46,850 bases of DNA from Pseudomonas sp. GM21 (GCF_000282215.1 NZ_AKJS01000196.1:1-46850), one strand, 5' to 3'; counted from the stretch's first letter, positions 1 through 8,571 are shown. The notes: a model not told the origin generated them from the sequence alone. A program made the numbers and translations.

Positions 1-19
1 CCCTCCGCCAGTTCGGCGA

Positions 20-424
20 TTAACCAGCCAACTCATTCATCCGCTGAAGCACGGCATTGAGGCCATTGCTGCGCGACGACGACAGTTGCCGCGAAAGCCC
101 GAGCTGATTGAACCACTCCGGCAAATCCACCTGCCGCAACTCAGTCGCCGACAACCCGTTGACCCGCGCCAGCAGCAACGCCACCAACCCGCGAATCAAA
201 CGCGCATCGCTAGTCGCCGCAAACTGCCAATGGCCATCTTGCAGCGAGCCCACCAACCAGACCTGGCTTTCACAGCCATGCACGCGGTTGGCATCAACTT
301 TATCCACATCACTCAACACAGGCAGGCGGTCACCCCATTGCATCAACAACCGCGCCCGCTGTTCCCAGCCAGCCGCGTTTTGAAACGTATCCAGCACCGT
401 CACCGCGTCGACAGGCAGGCTCAT
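20..424 (-). CDS. csdE: CsdE/SufE-type sulfur acceptor for cysteine desulfurase
   Basis: A 134-residue SufE-family protein. Family members take persulfide sulfur from a cysteine desulfurase and pass it on for Fe-S cluster or other thiolation work in the cytoplasm. The expected acceptor cysteine is at C51 in the context RVHGCESQVWL, the family signature. The length is close to the usual 130-150 residues. The start ATG overlaps the stop of the upstream csdA by an ATGA junction (421-424), so the two are probably translationally coupled partners. The pairing with a CsdA-like desulfurase and the absence of other suf genes favour CsdE over SufE, but from sequence alone the two names are hard to separate. 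Confidence 0.9.
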   Translation of the reverse strand: MSLPVDAVTVLDTFQNAAGWEQRARLLMQWGDRLPVLSDVDKVDANRVHGCESQVWLVGSLQDGHWQFAATSDARLIRGLVALLLARVNGLSATELRQVDLPEWFNQLGLSRQLSSSRSNGLNAVLQRMNELAG

Positions 425-1626
425 CGCAACAACTCCAGCGCATGGTCCAGCGCTTCAAAGAACCGCTCCAGGTCTTCGGAATCGTTATACAGCGCCAACG
501 ACACCCGAATCGCCCCGGCCAACTCGAAGCTTTTGAGCAACGGCATGGCGCAGTGATGTCCTGCTCGAACCGCAATCCCCTGCTCGGTCAGCAAATGCGC
601 CAGATCAGAGTTATGCACACCCTCGACGACAAAACTGGCCAGTGCCAGTTGCGGCGTGCCCAACAGCCGAATGCCATTGCGTGCTTCAAGACCTTTCACC
701 AAATAATCATGCAGTGCTGCTTCATGCTCAGACACCGCGTCCTGATCGAGGGCCGCCAGATAATCCAGCGTCGCCCCCAAACCAATCACACTGGCAATCG
801 CCGGCGTTCCGGCTTCAAAACCGAGCGGAGCGGGGCGAAAGCGAGCGCTTTGGTAGTCCGCATCCAGCACCATTTCGCCGCCAAATTGCCAGTGGCGCAG
901 GTGTTTCAGCGCTTCATTGCGCCCGTACAACACACCGAGTCCATCAGGACCGTAGAGCTTGTGACTGGAAAATACATAAAAATCGCAACCCAGCGCCTGC
1001 ACGTCATGCCGACCATGCACCACGCCTTGCGCGCCATCGACCACCGTCAATGCGCCGTGCGCTTGCGCCATCGTCAGCAGCGCGGGTAACGGTTGCCAGG
1101 CGCCAAGCACATTGGACAGCTGACTGATCGCGAGCAAGCGGGTTCGTGGGTTGATCAACTGCGCGGCGGCATCCAGGTCGATCAAACCGTCGGCATTCAG
1201 CGGCAGGATCACCAGTTTCAGCTCGCGCCGCTGGGCCAGTTGCTGCCATGGCAGCAGGTTGGCGTGATGCTCCAGGGCGCTGATGACAATCTCATCGCCC
1301 GGATTGAAAAGAGGTTCCAGGCCATATGCCAGGAGGTTCAGCGCAGAAGTCGCGCCGTGGGTAAAAATGATCTGCCCGCCATCGCCGGCATTCAGCCATT
1401 GGGCGACCTTGCTGCGGCTGGCCTCGAACGCCTGGGTGGCATGGGCGCCGGGCAGGTGTTGCGCTCGATGCACATTGGCTGTGCCGTTGGCGTAGTAATG
1501 CGTCAGGGCATCCAGCAGGGCTTGAGGTTTTTGCGTGGTGGCGGCGTTGTCCAGATAGGTCTGGTCTTGCCGTTGCAGAGCGGCGATGGCCGGAAAATCG
1601 GCGCGCCAGGGAGAGGGGATCATCAT
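421..1626 (-). CDS. csdA: Cysteine desulfurase CsdA/SufS class
   Basis: A PLP-dependent class V aminotransferase-fold enzyme that releases sulfur from cysteine to give alanine and an enzyme persulfide. The N-terminus carries YLDNAATTQKP and the block NVHRAQH. The PLP lysine is in SSHKLYGPDGLG, and the catalytic cysteine is in GHHCAMPLL near residue 358. The reading frame stays open far upstream, but the first family-like residues follow two tandem ATGs at 1626 and 1623. An AGGG lies 9 nt before the first, so I chose 1626 (401 residues). The gene is followed directly by csdE with an ATGA overlap. A short REP-like hairpin separates it from dapD. Group II desulfurase identity is firm; CsdA versus SufS is inferred from the csdE neighbour. 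Confidence 0.92.
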   Translation of the reverse strand: MMIPSPWRADFPAIAALQRQDQTYLDNAATTQKPQALLDALTHYYANGTANVHRAQHLPGAHATQAFEASRSKVAQWLNAGDGGQIIFTHGATSALNLLAYGLEPLFNPGDEIVISALEHHANLLPWQQLAQRRELKLVILPLNADGLIDLDAAAQLINPRTRLLAISQLSNVLGAWQPLPALLTMAQAHGALTVVDGAQGVVHGRHDVQALGCDFYVFSSHKLYGPDGLGVLYGRNEALKHLRHWQFGGEMVLDADYQSARFRPAPLGFEAGTPAIASVIGLGATLDYLAALDQDAVSEHEAALHDYLVKGLEARNGIRLLGTPQLALASFVVEGVHNSDLAHLLTEQGIAVRAGHHCAMPLLKSFELAGAIRVSLALYNDSEDLERFFEALDHALELLR

Positions 1627-1667
1627 GTTATTCGGCCCTGGTAAACATGGGCGGGTGTACGCCAGAC

Positions 1668-1692
1668 CCTGTGGGAGTGAGCCTCCCACAGG
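1668..1692. repeat. REP-like single palindrome between dapD and csdA
   Basis: CCTGTGGGAG and CTCCCACAGG form a perfect 10-bp stem around a 5-nt loop. The arms match the outer part of the longer REP elements elsewhere in this window (GTGGGAG...). No T-run follows on either strand, so it is more likely a REP remnant or RNA-processing hairpin than an intrinsic terminator. Confidence 0.75.
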
Positions 1693-1706
1693 TAAGCATT
1701 CGACGC

Positions 1707-2741
1707 TTAGTTGTGAGCGTGCAGCGCTTCGTTCAGTTCGATGGCCGATTTGTGGGTTTTGCACTCCACGGCACCGGTCTCCGAATTGCGTCGGAACAAC
1801 AGATCCGGTTGACCGGCCAGTTCACGCGCCTTGACGACCTTGACCAGCTTGTTGTGCTCGTCCAGCAACGCCACTTTGGTGCCAGCGGTCACGTACAGGC
1901 CCGACTCAACGGTGTTGCGGTCGCCCAACGGGATACCGATACCGGCGTTCGCGCCGATCAGGCAGCCTTCGCCGACCTTGATCACGATGTTGCCGCCGCC
2001 CGACAGGGTACCCATGGTCGAGCAACCGCCGCCCAGGTCCGAACCTTTGCCGACGAACACACCTGCCGATACACGACCTTCGATCATGCCCGGACCTTCG
2101 GTGCCGGCGTTGAAGTTAATGAAACCTTCGTGCATCACGGTGGTGCCTTCGCCCACATAAGCGCCCAGACGGATACGCGCCGCGTCAGCGATACGCACGC
2201 CGGCCGGAACCACGTAGTCGGTCATTTTCGGGAACTTGTCCACCGAGAACACTTCCAGCAACTCGCCACGCAGGCGGGCTTCCAGTTGATGTTCGGCCAG
2301 TTCGGACAGGTCGATGGCGCCCTGGCTGGTCCAGGCCACGTTCGGCAGCAACGGGAACACGCCGGCCAGGTTCAGGCCGTGCGGCTTGACCAGGCGGTGG
2401 GACAGCAGGTGCAGCTTGAGGTACGCCTCAGGCGTGGACGTCAGCTGAGCGTCTTCAGCCAGAATGGTCGCGACCAATGGCTTGTGGCTTTCGGCCAGGC
2501 GGGTCAGCAGCGCCGCCTGGGCCGCGTCAACGCCTTTCAGGGCTTCAGCCAGTTGCGACGCCTGAGCGGTGCTGAACGCGATGGCCTGATTGCCTTCGGT
2601 GTAGCCCAGAGCCGGCGCGATGGCCGCGACCAGTTCGGCCGACGGGTTGAGCAGTGGCTGTGCGTAAAACACTTCCAGCCACGCGCCTTGACGGTTTTGA
2701 GTACCAACACCAAAGGCCAGACTGAACAGGGTAGTGGACAT
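1707..2741 (-). CDS. dapD: Tetrahydrodipicolinate N-succinyltransferase
   Basis: A 344-residue acyltransferase. It succinylates 2,3,4,5-tetrahydrodipicolinate using succinyl-CoA, an early step of the succinylase branch of diaminopimelate/lysine synthesis. The C-terminal half shows left-handed beta-helix repeats with glycine-rich turns (GEGTTVMHEGFIN, GGGCSTMG, GANAGIGIPLGDRNTV). The N-terminal half has the extended domain of the long Pseudomonas/Actinobacteria-type DapD, clearly longer than the roughly 275-residue E. coli form. The start ATG at 2741 has AGAGG a few bases upstream. It lies downstream of the YffB-like gene by 33 nt and shares the strand with dapC, which acts two steps later on a related substrate. 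Confidence 0.95.
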   Translation of the reverse strand: MSTTLFSLAFGVGTQNRQGAWLEVFYAQPLLNPSAELVAAIAPALGYTEGNQAIAFSTAQASQLAEALKGVDAAQAALLTRLAESHKPLVATILAEDAQLTSTPEAYLKLHLLSHRLVKPHGLNLAGVFPLLPNVAWTSQGAIDLSELAEHQLEARLRGELLEVFSVDKFPKMTDYVVPAGVRIADAARIRLGAYVGEGTTVMHEGFINFNAGTEGPGMIEGRVSAGVFVGKGSDLGGGCSTMGTLSGGGNIVIKVGEGCLIGANAGIGIPLGDRNTVESGLYVTAGTKVALLDEHNKLVKVVKARELAGQPDLLFRRNSETGAVECKTHKSAIELNEALHAHN

Positions 2742-2774
2742 GTGAATACCTCTAACAAAATTGAACGGGCTGGC

Positions 2775-3137
2775 TTACTTGAGCGCTGCCGCGTAGATAT
2801 CTGGCTTGAAGCCAATCAGGGTTCGGTCACCGAGATCGAGCACCGGGCGCTTGATCATCGAGGGTTGTGCGAGCATCAGTTCGATGGCTTTCGGCTGGTC
2901 GAGATCGGCTTTGCGTTCGTCGTCGAGCTTGCGAAAGGTCGTGCCTGCACGGTTCAACACCACTTGCCAGCCGTGCTCGTCGCACCATTGGGTCAGGTGT
3001 TCACGGTCTATACCGGCCGTTTTGTAATCATGAAAGTCATAGCTGACAGCGTGTTCATCGAGCCAGGTGCGCGCCTTTTTCATGGTGTCGCAGGCTTTGA
3101 TGCCGAAAAGGTGCAACGTTTTGCTTGAAACGGTCAA
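2775..3137 (-). CDS. ArsC/Spx/YffB-family thioredoxin-fold protein
   Basis: A 120-residue protein of the arsenate reductase-like (ArsC/Spx/MgsR, YffB) family. The N-terminus has the LHLFGIKACDTMKKARTWL block with a single cysteine at C16. The central CDEHGW and the TTFRKLDD and KRPVLDLG stretches match the family. A true arsenate reductase would show the HNPxCxxS loop, which is not present here, so arsenate reduction should not be assumed. In Pseudomonas and enterics this gene sits beside dap genes, as here between dapC and dapD, but its role is not established. It is likely cotranscribed with dapD (33-nt gap). It could be a glutathione-dependent thiol reductase; that is a guess from the fold. 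Confidence 0.88.
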   Translation of the reverse strand: MTVSSKTLHLFGIKACDTMKKARTWLDEHAVSYDFHDYKTAGIDREHLTQWCDEHGWQVVLNRAGTTFRKLDDERKADLDQPKAIELMLAQPSMIKRPVLDLGDRTLIGFKPDIYAAALK

Positions 3138-3460
3138 GGAATTGCCCCCTTTGCAGGTGCTGAAAAAAAATGGTGACGGATTATGCCATGGAAGCGCAAA
3201 ACCTGTGGGAGTGAGCCCGCTCGCGATTGCGCAGGATCAATCAACCTCCATGGTGGATGTTACATCGCAATCGGGAACAGGCTCGCTCCCACAGGGTTCT
3301 CGGGCAGTTCCAAGGTCCTTCATGCAGTCTAAACGCCTAATATGGCACTTCGAATCTGTCGATTACCTTAGCCCTTGCGGCAGAAGGCGCTGCGGGCACA
3401 GCGCCTGGCGTTGTATAGCCGGAATACGCATCACCCGATGGGGGTGATGTTGGCCCGTGG
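3138..3460. other. Intergenic region between dapC and the YffB-like gene
   Basis: A 323-nt non-coding gap. It holds an inverted REP pair (3202-3295) and, near the dapC end, a stem-loop with arms CATCACCC (3429-3436) and GGGTGATG (3442-3449) without a T-run. A CATAAT on the minus strand (3185-3180) could be a -10 for the YffB-like gene and dapD, but I see no good -35. The open frames across it lack codon bias and ribosome sites. Confidence 0.6.
3202..3295. repeat. Inverted REP pair (REP doublet)
   Basis: The left arm at 3202-3230 starts CCTGTGGGAGTGAGCCCGCT. The right arm at 3267-3295 is its imperfect reverse complement ending GCTCGCTCCCACAGG. The two are separated by about 36 nt. This is the standard head-to-head REP arrangement of fluorescent pseudomonads. 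It lies in the gap between two genes on the same strand. Confidence 0.85.
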
Positions 3461-4660
3461 TTACTTGTGACGCTGAATAAAGTCGCGAATCCGCTCGGCA
3501 GCCTCGACGCATTCTGCCAGTGGCGCTACCAGTGCCATGCGCACTCGACCGGCGCCTGGATTGGCCCCGTCAACATTGCGCGACAGATACGATCCCGGTA
3601 CCACCGTCACGTGTTCCTCAACAAACAGATCACGGCAGAACGCTTCATCATCGCCGTCCACATTGGGCCACAAGTAAAAACCGCCGTCCGGACGCTGCAC
3701 GTCCATCACCGGGCCGAGGATTTCCAGCACGGCATCGTACTTCTCGCGGTACAGCACGCGGTTGGCGCGCACATGCACTTCGTCGTTCCACGCGGCAACG
3801 CTGGCCAGTTGGGTCTGAACCGGCATCGCGCAACCGTGGTAGGTGCGGTACAGCAGGAAGCCTTTGAGAATGTCGGCGTCTCCCGCCACGAAACCCGAAC
3901 GCAGGCCTGGCAGGTTGGAACGTTTGGACAGGCTGTGGAACACCACGCAACGCTTGAAGTCTTTGCGGCCCAATTCCACGCAGGCGCTGAGCAGGCCGCC
4001 GGGCGGAGTTTGTTCGTCGAAATACAGTTCGCTGTAGCACTCGTCGGCGGCGATCACGAAGTCGTATTCGTCGGCCAGGGCGATCAGCTTCTTCAGGGTG
4101 TCGACCGGAATCAGTGCGCCGGTCGGATTGCCTGGCGAGCACAGGAACAGGATCTGGCAACGCTTCCAGATGTCCGGCGAAACCGTGTCGAAGTCCGGGT
4201 TGAAGCCGTTTTCATCCAGGCATGGCAGGTAGTGCGGCTTGGCGCCGGCGAGAAATGCCGCGCCTTCGTAGATCTGATAGAACGGGTTCGGGCTGACCAC
4301 CAACGCGTCTTCGCCACGGTTGACCACGGTCTGGGTGAAGGCAAACAACGCTTCGCGAGTGCCGTTTACCGGCAGTACGTTGCGCGCCGGGTCGAGCCAG
4401 CCGTTCGGGACGCTGAAGCGGCGTTCGCACCAGGCGGCGATGGCTTCACGTAGCGCCGGGATGCCGAGGGTGGTCGGGTACACAGCCATCTGATCCAGGT
4501 TGCTGGCCAGGGCTTCGGCCACAAAGCTCGGCGAGCGGTGCTTTGGCTCACCGATGGACAGCGCGATAGGGCGTTTGTCCGGGTTTGGCGTGACGCTGCC
4601 GAGCAGGGCGCGGAGCTTCTCGAACGGGTAAGGCTGGAGCTGGGTCAGAGCGTTGTTCAT
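3461..4660 (-). CDS. dapC: Succinyldiaminopimelate transaminase
   Basis: A 399-residue class I/II aminotransferase, PLP-dependent, expected to convert N-succinyl-2-amino-6-ketopimelate to N-succinyl-LL-diaminopimelate with glutamate as donor. Visible features are the N-terminal IALSIGEPKHRSP block, the LPVNGTREALF turn that binds phosphate, SPGNPTGALI, DECYSELYF, and the PLP lysine in HSLSKRSNLPGLRSGF. The first ATG of the frame gives the family's usual length. DapC rather than a generic AspC-like enzyme is inferred from strong resemblance to Pseudomonas DapC and from the dapD neighbour. Downstream come a REP pair and the YffB-like gene; upstream is glnD. Confidence 0.92.
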   Translation of the reverse strand: MNNALTQLQPYPFEKLRALLGSVTPNPDKRPIALSIGEPKHRSPSFVAEALASNLDQMAVYPTTLGIPALREAIAAWCERRFSVPNGWLDPARNVLPVNGTREALFAFTQTVVNRGEDALVVSPNPFYQIYEGAAFLAGAKPHYLPCLDENGFNPDFDTVSPDIWKRCQILFLCSPGNPTGALIPVDTLKKLIALADEYDFVIAADECYSELYFDEQTPPGGLLSACVELGRKDFKRCVVFHSLSKRSNLPGLRSGFVAGDADILKGFLLYRTYHGCAMPVQTQLASVAAWNDEVHVRANRVLYREKYDAVLEILGPVMDVQRPDGGFYLWPNVDGDDEAFCRDLFVEEHVTVVPGSYLSRNVDGANPGAGRVRMALVAPLAECVEAAERIRDFIQRHK

Positions 4661-4675
4661 GGGGGCCTCTTTTAA

Positions 4676-4796
4676 TGTGGGAGCTGGCTTGTGTGGGAGC
4701 CGGCTTGCCCGCGATGCAGGCGCCTCGGTCTGTCAGATACACCGAGGTGCTGCTATCGCGGACAAGCCCGCTCCCACACAAGCGCTTCCCACAGGG
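4676..4796. repeat. REP cluster between glnD and dapC
   Basis: A compound element with two tandem GTGGGAGC(T/C)GGCTTG half units (from 4676 and from 4692) facing ATCGCGGACAAGCCCGCTCC (ending in CCCACA near 4780), plus a further partial CTTCCCACAGGG. The spacer contains its own inverted repeat, CCTCGGT ... ACCGAGG (about 4722-4746). This spacer type often accompanies REP pairs in P. fluorescens-group genomes. The mixture of full and partial units suggests nested insertion or partial duplication. Confidence 0.82.
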
Positions 4797-4809
4797 AAAG
4801 TTGGTTAAT

Positions 4810-7512
4810 TCAGATACTCAGGCGTGACAATTTGATATCGGGTTCGTGGCTGACGCTCAGCTGATCAACGATTGCATCCTGCAAGCGGCTGCACAGCAGC
4901 GGGTCGGACAGCTGATGGTTATTGGCGTCGGTAATGAAGAACACGTCCTCCACCCGCTCGCCCAGCGTGGCAATTTTGGCGTTTTTCAGCGACAGGTCGA
5001 ACTCCAGGAAAATCGTGCCAATCCGCGCCAACAGTCCCGGACGATCTGGAGCTGTGAGTTCCAGTACGGTCACCGGACGCTGGGCGTCGTTGTGAATCGT
5101 CACCTGTGGCGCAAAGGCGAAATGCTTGAGCTGGCGTGGCACTCGACGCTGGATGATGGTCGGGTAGTTGTCCGGGTTGCGCAGGGCCTCGGTCAGCCCT
5201 TCGCGAATCTGTTTGACCCGCGCCGGGTTGTCGCCAATCGAGTCGCCGTCAGTGTCGAGCACAATGTAGGTGTCGAGGGTGAACTGGCTGCTGGAGGTGA
5301 TCACTCGGGCGTCGTGAATGTTCAGGTTGAGCTGGTCCATCGCGGCCACGGTCACGGCGAAGAAATCGTGCTGGTCTGGTGCATAAATAAAGATCTGTGT
5401 GCCGCCCTCGAATTCTCGCTGAGTGGTTTCCTTGATCAGCACCAGTGGCCCGCCGTCGGTCGGGTGCTGGAGAATCGCGTCACTGTGCCAGGCTACGTCG
5501 CCGGCGGTGTGGCGCAGAAAGTAGTCGTCGCCCAATTGCGCCCACAGTTGCTCGATATCGTCCGGGTCGGTACCGCCACGGACGAGGATGTCCAGCGCCG
5601 CGCTCTGGGTCTGGCGGATTTGTTCTTCGCGATCGACCGGATTTTCCAGGCCGCGACGCAGGGCACGCTTGGTCTCGGTGTAGAGCTGGCGCAACAGGCT
5701 GGCGCGCCAGGAGTTCCACAGGGTCGGGTTCGTGGCGTTGATGTCGGCGACCGTCAGCACGTACAGATAATCGAGACGGGTTTCGTCGCTGACGGCCTGG
5801 GCGAAATCGTGGATCACCTGGGGGTCGGACAAGTCTTTGCGCTGGGCCGTAGTCGACATCACCAGATGGTTTTGCACCAGCCAGACGATCAGGCGAGTGT
5901 CCCAAACCGGCAGCTGATGGCGCTGGCAAAAGGCTTCTGCATCTACTGCGCCGATATCCGAATGGTCGCCGTGCCGACCCTTGCCGATGTCGTGATACAG
6001 ACCGGCCAGGTAAATCAGCTCAGGCTTGGGCAGTTTGCCCATGAGCTTACTGGCCAATGCGAATTTTTCTGACGCCTGGGTGTACTGCAACTTACGCAGG
6101 TGTTTGATCAGGTTGAGGGTGTGAGCGTCGACCGTGTAAATGTGGAACAGGTCGTGTTGCATCTGGCCGACAATGAATCCGAACTCCGGCAAGTAGCGCC
6201 CGAGGATGCCGTAACGGTTCATCCGGCGCAGGTTGCGGTGGATGCCGATCTTGCACTTGAACAGCTCGATAAACAGGCTGGTGTTACGAATGTCGTTACG
6301 GAAGTCGTCATCGATAAGGTGACGGTTTTCACGCAACAGACGGATGGTGTCGGCGCGCACGCCTTTGATTTCCGGTTGCTGGGCCATGAGCACGAAGATT
6401 TCGAGCATGGCGAATGGCGTGCGGCGGAATACGTTGTCGTTACGTGCCTCGATATAGCCGTCATGCAACTGGAACCGCGAGTTGATCGGTTGCGGTGGCG
6501 CTTCATCGTCCGGGGCGAGGATGACTTCCTCGAAGTGCTGGATGATCAGGTCGCTGAGCTGGGCAATGCTCATGACCACCCGGTAGTACTGCTGCATGAA
6601 GTTTTCGATGGCTTGCTTGGCGTCATCGCCGACGAACCCCAGCAGCCCGGCGATCGAGCGCTGGTGATCGAACAGCAAGCGATCCTCGGCGCGACCGGCG
6701 AGCATGTGCAGCGCGTAACGGACTTTCCACAGAAACTCCTGGGAGGAGGCCAGCAGGGCGTTTTCGCTTTCGACCAGAAAACCTTCACCCGCTAGTGCGC
6801 GCAGGTTCAGGGTGCCGTATTCACGACGGGCCACCCACAGAATCGTCTGGATATCCCGCAGGCCTCCGGGCGAGCCTTTGACGTTGGGTTCCAGGTTGTA
6901 TTCGGTGTCGTTGTATTTGTGGTGACGGGCCTTCTGCTCGGCGCGCTTGGCGAGGAAGAAGTCTTTGCTCGGCCACATGTGCGCGGTGCTGGTGACGTCC
7001 AGCATGCGCTGGCGCAGGCGTTCAGGACCGCAGATGGTGCGGCTTTCCATCAGGTTGGTGACGACCGTCAGGTCGGCGCGGGCCTCAACGGCGCATTCGT
7101 CCACCGAGCGAACGCTCTGGCCGACTTCCAGGCCGATGTCCCACAGCAACGTCAGAAAACGCTCGATGGAATCGCGGAAAATTTCGTGGTCGGCGCTGTC
7201 CAGGAGGATCAGCAAATCGATGTCGGAATACGGGTGCAATTCACCGCGACCATAGCCACCGACCGCGACCAGCGCGATGTCGGCGTCTTCGCTCCAGTTA
7301 AACTGCTCCCAGGCCTTTTGCAGGATGTTATCGACGAACCAGGCGCGATCCTCGATCAGCCGGCGAATGTCGCGGCCGTTGCGAAAGCGCCCGTCGAGCA
7401 CCTCGCGGGCCTGGCGGATCGCCTTCTTGAAGGCCGCGATCGGGCTTGCCTTCAGGGCCAGTTCAGCCTGGAACTGGCCGCGGTCGAAGAGTTCTGGATC
7501 CACCTGCGGCAT
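4810..7512 (-). CDS. glnD: Bifunctional PII uridylyltransferase/uridylyl-removing enzyme
   Basis: A 900-residue nitrogen-status sensor that uridylylates PII (GlnB/GlnK) when glutamine is low and removes UMP when glutamine is high. Domains in order: nucleotidyltransferase with GGYGRGELHPYSDID at residues 85-99; a helical linker; an HD phosphohydrolase domain with GLYHDIGKGRHGDHSD near residue 505; and two C-terminal ACT domains near 710 (DQHDFFAVTVAAMDQ) and 820 (APDRPGLLARIGTIF) that bind glutamine. The frame runs open into map, but family-like sequence starts at MPQVDPELF, so the start is 7512. All catalytic motifs look intact. It lies 49 nt after map on the same strand, a conserved pseudomonad arrangement that suggests cotranscription. 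Confidence 0.96.
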   Translation of the reverse strand: MPQVDPELFDRGQFQAELALKASPIAAFKKAIRQAREVLDGRFRNGRDIRRLIEDRAWFVDNILQKAWEQFNWSEDADIALVAVGGYGRGELHPYSDIDLLILLDSADHEIFRDSIERFLTLLWDIGLEVGQSVRSVDECAVEARADLTVVTNLMESRTICGPERLRQRMLDVTSTAHMWPSKDFFLAKRAEQKARHHKYNDTEYNLEPNVKGSPGGLRDIQTILWVARREYGTLNLRALAGEGFLVESENALLASSQEFLWKVRYALHMLAGRAEDRLLFDHQRSIAGLLGFVGDDAKQAIENFMQQYYRVVMSIAQLSDLIIQHFEEVILAPDDEAPPQPINSRFQLHDGYIEARNDNVFRRTPFAMLEIFVLMAQQPEIKGVRADTIRLLRENRHLIDDDFRNDIRNTSLFIELFKCKIGIHRNLRRMNRYGILGRYLPEFGFIVGQMQHDLFHIYTVDAHTLNLIKHLRKLQYTQASEKFALASKLMGKLPKPELIYLAGLYHDIGKGRHGDHSDIGAVDAEAFCQRHQLPVWDTRLIVWLVQNHLVMSTTAQRKDLSDPQVIHDFAQAVSDETRLDYLYVLTVADINATNPTLWNSWRASLLRQLYTETKRALRRGLENPVDREEQIRQTQSAALDILVRGGTDPDDIEQLWAQLGDDYFLRHTAGDVAWHSDAILQHPTDGGPLVLIKETTQREFEGGTQIFIYAPDQHDFFAVTVAAMDQLNLNIHDARVITSSSQFTLDTYIVLDTDGDSIGDNPARVKQIREGLTEALRNPDNYPTIIQRRVPRQLKHFAFAPQVTIHNDAQRPVTVLELTAPDRPGLLARIGTIFLEFDLSLKNAKIATLGERVEDVFFITDANNHQLSDPLLCSRLQDAIVDQLSVSHEPDIKLSRLSI

Positions 7513-7561
7513 CGATTGGCTTTCCTGTCTATCTATAAGGCTGAGAGCTGCGCGGCTCGGA

Positions 7562-8344
7562 TCAGGCCGAAACGCGGGCGATGGTGTCATCGCTGCGCAA
7601 GGTGAAGATCTCGTAACCGGTTTCGGTGACCAGCAGGGTGTGCTCCCACTGGGCCGACAGCTTGCGGTCCTTGGTGATCGCGGTCCAGCCATCGCCCAAT
7701 ACCTTGGTGTCGGCCTTGCCCTGGTTGATCATCGGCTCGATGGTGAAGGTCATGCCCGCTTTCAGTTCCATGCCGGTGCCGGCGCGGCCGTAATGCAGGA
7801 TCTGCGGCTCTTCATGGAAAACCTTGCCGATGCCGTGACCGCAGAACTCGCGAACCACCGAGAAACCGTTCTTTTCCGCGTGTTTCTGGATGATTTCGCC
7901 GATGTCGCCGAGGCGGCAGCCGGGTTTGACGATTTCAATCGCCTTGTACATGCATTCCTGGGTCACTTGCGACAGGCGCTCGGCCCAGACCGGTACGGAG
8001 CCGACGTGGAACATGCGGCTGGTGTCGCCGTGGTAACCGTCCTTGATGACGGTGACGTCGATGTTCAGGGTGTCGCCATCCTTCAGCGGCTTCTCGTTCG
8101 GAATGCCGTGGCAGACCACGTGGTTGATCGAGGTACAGATCGACTTCGGGTAACCCTTGTAGTTGAGCGGGGCAGGGATGGCTTGCTGCTCGTTGACGAT
8201 ATAGTCGTGGCAGATGCGATCCAGCTCTTCGGTGGTGATGCCCGGTTTGACATGTTCGGCAATCATTTCCAGCACATCGGCAGCCAGTTTGCCGGCGATG
8301 CGCATTTTTGCGATGTCCTCTGGGGTTTTGAGGGTGACGGTCAT
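7562..8344 (-). CDS. map: Type I methionine aminopeptidase
   Basis: A 260-residue metalloprotease that removes the initiator methionine from nascent proteins. Metal ligands and active-site residues are visible: H79 in VVCHGIPNE, D96 in LNIDVTV, D107 in HGDTSRMF, the histidine in CGHGIG, the glutamate in FTIEPM, and the final glutamate in QWEHTLL. The length is typical of type Ia enzymes. It is divergent from rpsB, as in many proteobacteria, so the 372-nt intergenic region should carry promoters for both directions. glnD follows on the same strand. Confidence 0.97.
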   Translation of the reverse strand: MTVTLKTPEDIAKMRIAGKLAADVLEMIAEHVKPGITTEELDRICHDYIVNEQQAIPAPLNYKGYPKSICTSINHVVCHGIPNEKPLKDGDTLNIDVTVIKDGYHGDTSRMFHVGSVPVWAERLSQVTQECMYKAIEIVKPGCRLGDIGEIIQKHAEKNGFSVVREFCGHGIGKVFHEEPQILHYGRAGTGMELKAGMTFTIEPMINQGKADTKVLGDGWTAITKDRKLSAQWEHTLLVTETGYEIFTLRSDDTIARVSA

Positions 8345-8571
8345 ACAGGCTCTCTCTGCGCTCGATGGCGCTTGTTGAAACGAAATGGGCGGTGTGCGAT
8401 CTATCTACGCGGCCCTGAAAAACCTGATTCTATCAGACGATCAGCGCAAATCTGCGCCTCTGTGCGTCGCATCGCCCTATAGATTGGCGCATTCTTGAAC
8501 GATTCCAAGGGACTAATTAAGACACGTGCCAGGTTTTGAGAATCCGGGTTCCGTTTTTTGCAGTCTTGTGG
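8345..8571. other. Left part of the map-rpsB divergent intergenic region
   Basis: Non-coding. Apart from the candidate map promoter I see no repeat, RNA gene or plausible short reading frame with a ribosome site. The 372-nt gap as a whole fits divergent control of map-glnD and rpsB-tsf. Confidence 0.5.
8427..8435 (-). promoter_or_regulatory. Candidate extended -10 promoter for map-glnD
   Basis: The minus strand reads TGATAGAAT: a TGn extension followed by TAGAAT, about 80 nt before the map start. No convincing -35 is seen 17 nt upstream, which fits an extended -10 promoter. Sequence resemblance only. Confidence 0.4.

Noticed and set aside
3067..3447. Plus-strand frame across the YffB-like gene start and the REP pair
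   Set aside because: It translates REP sequence and the reverse of a real gene; no codon bias or homology-like features.
3202..4796. Spaced palindromes that might suggest a CRISPR array
   Set aside because: The repeats are inverted REP pairs in different gaps, with irregular spacing and no uniform direct repeat/spacer pattern or cas genes.
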